NCBI GenBank assembly: GCA_020086605.1
Contig: JACBWW010000016.1
Span: 3,090,456-3,154,455 of the forward strand
Direction: 5' to 3'
DNA length: 64,000 nt
DNA from: Lanius collurio
Lineage: Eukaryota > Chordata > Aves > Passeriformes > Laniidae
In this document: in pieces, positions 60,087-64,000 of the stretch
How the letters are laid out: each line of letters opens with the position of its first letter
Position numbering within the stretch: the first letter of the stretch is position 1
Notes under the pieces: model-generated
What the model was told of the DNA's origin: nothing
Database searches by the model: none
Seen by the model: only the letters and a program-made list of their open reading frames with translations
Program-made: the position numbers and the translations under genes

Positions 60087-63000
60087 GGGTTTTTCTGCCG
60101 TTGCTTATACTGCATAATATTCTAAAATAGTCTTAATCCTTCTCTCACATCAGTGATCATATTCTTTTGTTAACTACACGGAACATATTGCCACTAAGCA
60201 TTGTTGATAATTACGCTCCTAAAGCTCATTTCTGTAGGAAAGCCATATGGTATACATAATGATACATAACACTGATGTGGTCTTCAGTTACCCGTAAAGT
60301 GAATAACTATTTGAGATGAAACGGATGTTTTATTCATCTCTTTCAGGAAAAAAAAAAGAAAATTTTATATTTCAAGAAATGAAAAATTATAGAAAAAAAA
60401 AATCTTCTTTTCTTGAAATAGAATCTTACATTTGCAGTGTGTGGTGACTGGGAGGTACTTAGTGTTCAGTAAAGCCAAACTGGAAGTAATCTACAGCAAA
60501 GAAGTAAAAACCTCCTTTAAACCTCTACTAAAACTGTTTGGAAGTGAGGCTACTTGGCAAGAAGCTATCAGGACTAAGTGAGGGATAAAATCCATGTGAT
60601 GAGCAAAAAGGTAGGGCATGAACTCCTCTTGTGTGTTTGCTCCAGCAGCTGAGGCAAGGAGTGTGCACGACTGATTGAACTTGGCATTCATACAGATGTT
60701 GGCACTAACAGATTTTCTCGTGCCTTTGGAGCTAAGAGGGAATCCTGCCTTTTCCACAAGCCAGGGAGGCTGCAGATGTGCAGTCCCTGGTCACAACCAT
60801 CCAGCTGCACTGGGAACACAGTCAGGGTAAACTGGGACTGACGTGTTTTCATGTAGTGAATGTTCTGCAAGCAGCAAGAAAAAGAACCCCACAACTAAAC
60901 AGAAATGAGAAAAAAAAAAGCCCTGCCTGCTCTTCAGCCTTCTGATTTACTGGGATAGTAACTCGTGGGTATTGCCTGGCTACTGCTGTTAATGGCAGCA
61001 CACACAGGAAGGAGGTACTGGTATGAATTTCCCAGTTCACTTCCTTTTCACTGTATTTCACTGTAATCTGTCTGTCCTAATGTGATGTATCCCAGATGAA
61101 TTGAGCAGGAAAGTCATTCATTATTGTGAAAAAGGAGGGAGTTGAGTTAAAAGCCTAATTTGTCAAGTAAATGAAAATTGTCTTTATTCTGATTGCTTAC
61201 TTTTGGTGAAACATGGACAATTTCAGAATCCCTTTTTCAAAGAGAAGAAAAAAATTTCACTGTTCCAATTAGAGATCTTTGGGAAGCACTAATTATTATC
61301 TTTTGCAGAAGAGAAAAGTATAATGAGCACTTCCATATTGCCACCACTAACCTTGATTAGTCCTTCAGATAAAATTCCAAGAAATGCCTTTTACGTTGGT
61401 TTCATACAATATTCATTATACTTCTAATTGGCAGATTTTAGTAATTTAGAGCTGATTAGTATCTTGAATATTTTCTTTATTCAAATATTACTGCCAAAAC
61501 TCCTTGGCTCAGGCAAGGTCCAGTATACACATCTTTACATTCCAAGGAAAAGAGTGTTCTCTTCCTGTGTGTATTTGCTTGCCACAAAAGAAGCATTCCA
61601 AGGAAGAGGTTTCCCAAATTCAAGTTTTGAAACATGTACCCTAATATTGGACTTACCCATCTCCTTGGGAATGCTTATCTGCATAAACATTCAGGACAAT
61701 CCTTCCCAAGATTCTTGTTATCTGGAACTGAAGGGACTGAGTTTTCTTTGTGCCCTCTGTAAGTGAACTTGCAGACCTAATTTAAGCTTACTTGATTCTT
61801 TAAAGTATTCCTTCTGGTATTTGGTGAAAACCTTCCCAGCAGAAAAGCCCAGTACCAGTTTCAAAGTACACTGGATGTAGCACATCCCCAGCAATCAGGG
61901 CACGATGACCAGAACAGAAATTACTTTTTTTTTTTTGACAAGATAGGTCTACTTCAGTGAGATTTGCAACTGCTAAGAAAAATGTGGGCAATTTTGATAT
62001 CCTTTCAGGAAGAAAATGGATTTTTTCTGAGATTCAGTGTTTGTTAGATCTTGTTATGACTCTGTAATAGCACTGATTTTTGGCATATATATACATGCAT
62101 AATTTTTAATATTATGATAGAAAAAAACCTGCTACTGATGCAATATTCCCAAAATCTTCTTAAAAACATCCAGTGATGTTTTTAAAGGATAGAGAAACTG
62201 GATGCCCTTACTGCATGCAAGAAAAGCTTGCTTAAGTAAAGCCAGAGAAACAAATCAATTCTGAGCTTTATTCAAGCAGTGTAACAGAAGTGTCAAGATT
62301 TCAGCCACACCTGGTCTGAAAGTTGATAATGCTCTTGAGACACTTCAGTTAACTTCAAAAGTAAGTAAGCACTCATTACCCAACTTTATTCAAAGTGCTT
62401 TAGGTTTGATGTGGTTTTGACTTGTTTCATGAGCTTCAGTTATCAAGTCATTTTCCACTGACTGCTTTTTCTATTCTTAGGTGAGTTGGTGGTTTTACAT
62501 CCTCTTGTATTTGCTTTAGCAAGCACACTCATTTGGAGTCTGTAAACGGAGTGTAAATTGCCTCATCTTTTCTCTTAACTATGATCAGATCTCACTTGAG
62601 AGAATAGAGCCATTAAACTATTTCTGAGGCATAATTTCTGTTTAAAGAAATGGAATAGAGGGAGATTGAAAGCTGGGCAGAACCTGAAACCAGGGAGTTA
62701 AATGCTTCAGATGTTATATGTTCAGCTTTTAAGGTGCCAACAAAAATCCTGAGCTTCAGTACTACTTTTAGACTGATAAAGGCAGTGATCCCATCAGCAT
62801 CCTGTGAGATAAAATGGTGACCTTGCTTCTTGTAAAGGAGTGGGCTTGCCTTTGTTGGAGACCTGTAATTTCAAGGAAAAGTAAAAAAACCTGTGAAGTG
62901 CCACTAGATTCTAAGTTACCTTCTGACTCTAATGTGTTTTTATTTAAAACTAGCCTATCGAGGTGGATATATTTGTGCTAGTGTACCCTCTAGTTAATGA

Positions 63001-64000
63001 ATAACCTGCAACTTGAACCAACAGCTTCTGAGAGGCTGATTTGGTTTGTGTTATCTGGGAACAACCTGATACAGAAAATAACAAGAGATGGCCAAGCCGA
63101 GAATTTATATGATGTTCTATTGGGAAAAAAAGTACAAAAAATTCATATGATCTCATTGAAATTTGTTTTTTCTTTCTCTATATTTTAGGGGGTATTTGGT
63201 ATGTAAATATTTCCCCCCGCCTATTTTCTTTAAGTAGACAAGTTTCTTAACCAGTAATTAATTTTTTTGTCAGAAAAATAATTCTGTCTCTTCAATCATA
63301 TATATGTTAGCTAACACAGAAAATGGAATGTATTTAATATTTGAAGGGAAGAAATAGCAGTTCAACATCCCTGCTGAACTCACATACTCACATAATATAT
63401 TGTCTGTGAGATTACTGTGATGTAATGCCCATGGGTCAGTTAGCAGTTCTCTAAAAATCATCATTTCACCACTTCTCATTTCTGATTTATCTGAACTTTG
63501 GAATTAACGATTGAAGCTAAATACACTTCAGAGTTCAAACCTCATAAATGAGGGGAAGGAAAAAGATGTCACCCACAGACTTGACCCACGTTCAAGATCT
63601 TGTCTAAGGACTAATCAGTCTTGATTTGCATGGAGTATTTTGCTCTTTTCAAGGCAGAGCAGCATAAGAAACCTTGAGGTGAATCCGAGGCTTAGCAGTA
63701 ACTGCTGTGTTATGGCTGTCTTAGGGATTCTGCTTTTCTTCCCCCATCCTCCTTTTCATGGAGTTCACCCTTGCTGTTGGGGGTAGATTTCAAATTTAAA
63801 TGTAGAATTCTCTTTGAAACTCTTTTTTTTTTTAATTTTCTTTAGGGATTTGGACTTCTGAGTTGATTCCTTTTTGTGGCAAAAAGACCTGAAAGGCACA
63901 ATATGTTTTTTCAGTCTGTTTTAAACACTGTTTTATGAGAAATTGAGGCTTTCAGCAGTTCTAAAGGAGTAAGACAACCCTGAAACTTGAACTTATTAGA
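60087..64000. other. AT-rich non-coding DNA, no gene seen
   Basis: Frames are short. The longest, 112 codons at 61,428-61,766, starts at TTG and is unrecognised. Contents are an A-rich patch at about 60,348-60,402, a T run near 61,926-61,936, a short hairpin at 62,160-62,185 and a T run near 63,823-63,832. Nothing else was seen up to the window edge. Confidence 0.65.
62160..62185. repeat. Short perfect hairpin, 11-bp stem
   Basis: TTAAAAACATC is followed by a four-base loop CAGT and then GATGTTTTTAA. The stem is AT-rich and weak. No RNA class is suggested. Confidence 0.75.

Noticed and set aside
61428..61766. 112-codon plus-strand frame preceded by an acceptor-like site
   Set aside because: It has no ATG start, no recognisable domain and only a weak donor at the end.
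1..64000. Prokaryotic genes, operons, CRISPR arrays, tRNA or rRNA genes
   Set aside because: No long packed frames, ribosome-binding-site pattern, regular spacer repeats or conserved RNA signatures were seen. The sequence texture and the LTRs are those of a bird nuclear genome.

Overview
The window looks like ordinary vertebrate nuclear DNA, most likely from a bird and probably a songbird. It is AT-rich and mostly single-copy, and it has dispersed homopolymer runs, short microsatellites and isolated CpG-dense patches. There is no operon-like packing and no open frame that reads as a known protein family. The avian call rests on recognising endogenous-retrovirus long terminal repeats (LTRs) of types widespread in bird genomes, clustered at about 31.0-37.3 kb. 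I recognised them from memory of the families; no search was run. No complete protein-coding gene, tRNA, rRNA or CRISPR array can be supported.

Layout: 1-7.4 kb is AT-rich non-coding DNA opening with an AT microsatellite. A small CpG-dense patch lies at about 7.44-7.84 kb and contains a 22-bp near-perfect palindrome. From 7.85 to 27.4 kb the DNA is non-coding, with a perfect 14-bp hairpin at 10.5 kb and two splice-bounded candidate exons (17.12 kb and 19.03 kb, the second with a downstream AATAAA). The main CpG island is at about 27.5-28.1 kb. It is the best candidate promoter and first-exon region, with strong splice-donor sequences on both strands. A 102-bp candidate exon with a matching reading phase lies 5.8 kb downstream, at 33.83-33.93 kb.

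From 31.0 to 37.3 kb there are four LTR-like blocks. One is a complete 925-bp solo LTR at 31,574-32,498 with TG...CA ends and a perfect 5-bp target-site duplication, abutting an older LTR on the opposite strand. From 37.3 to 64 kb the DNA is AT-rich and non-coding, with simple repeats. One frame at 47.78-48.05 kb ends in a stretch resembling the RNase H motif of Ty3/Gypsy-type retroelements, which may be chance.

Functional reading: the window is best taken as intronic or intergenic DNA around one CpG-island promoter candidate. The candidate exons are hypotheses that need transcript data. The LTRs are the only features tied firmly to a known class.
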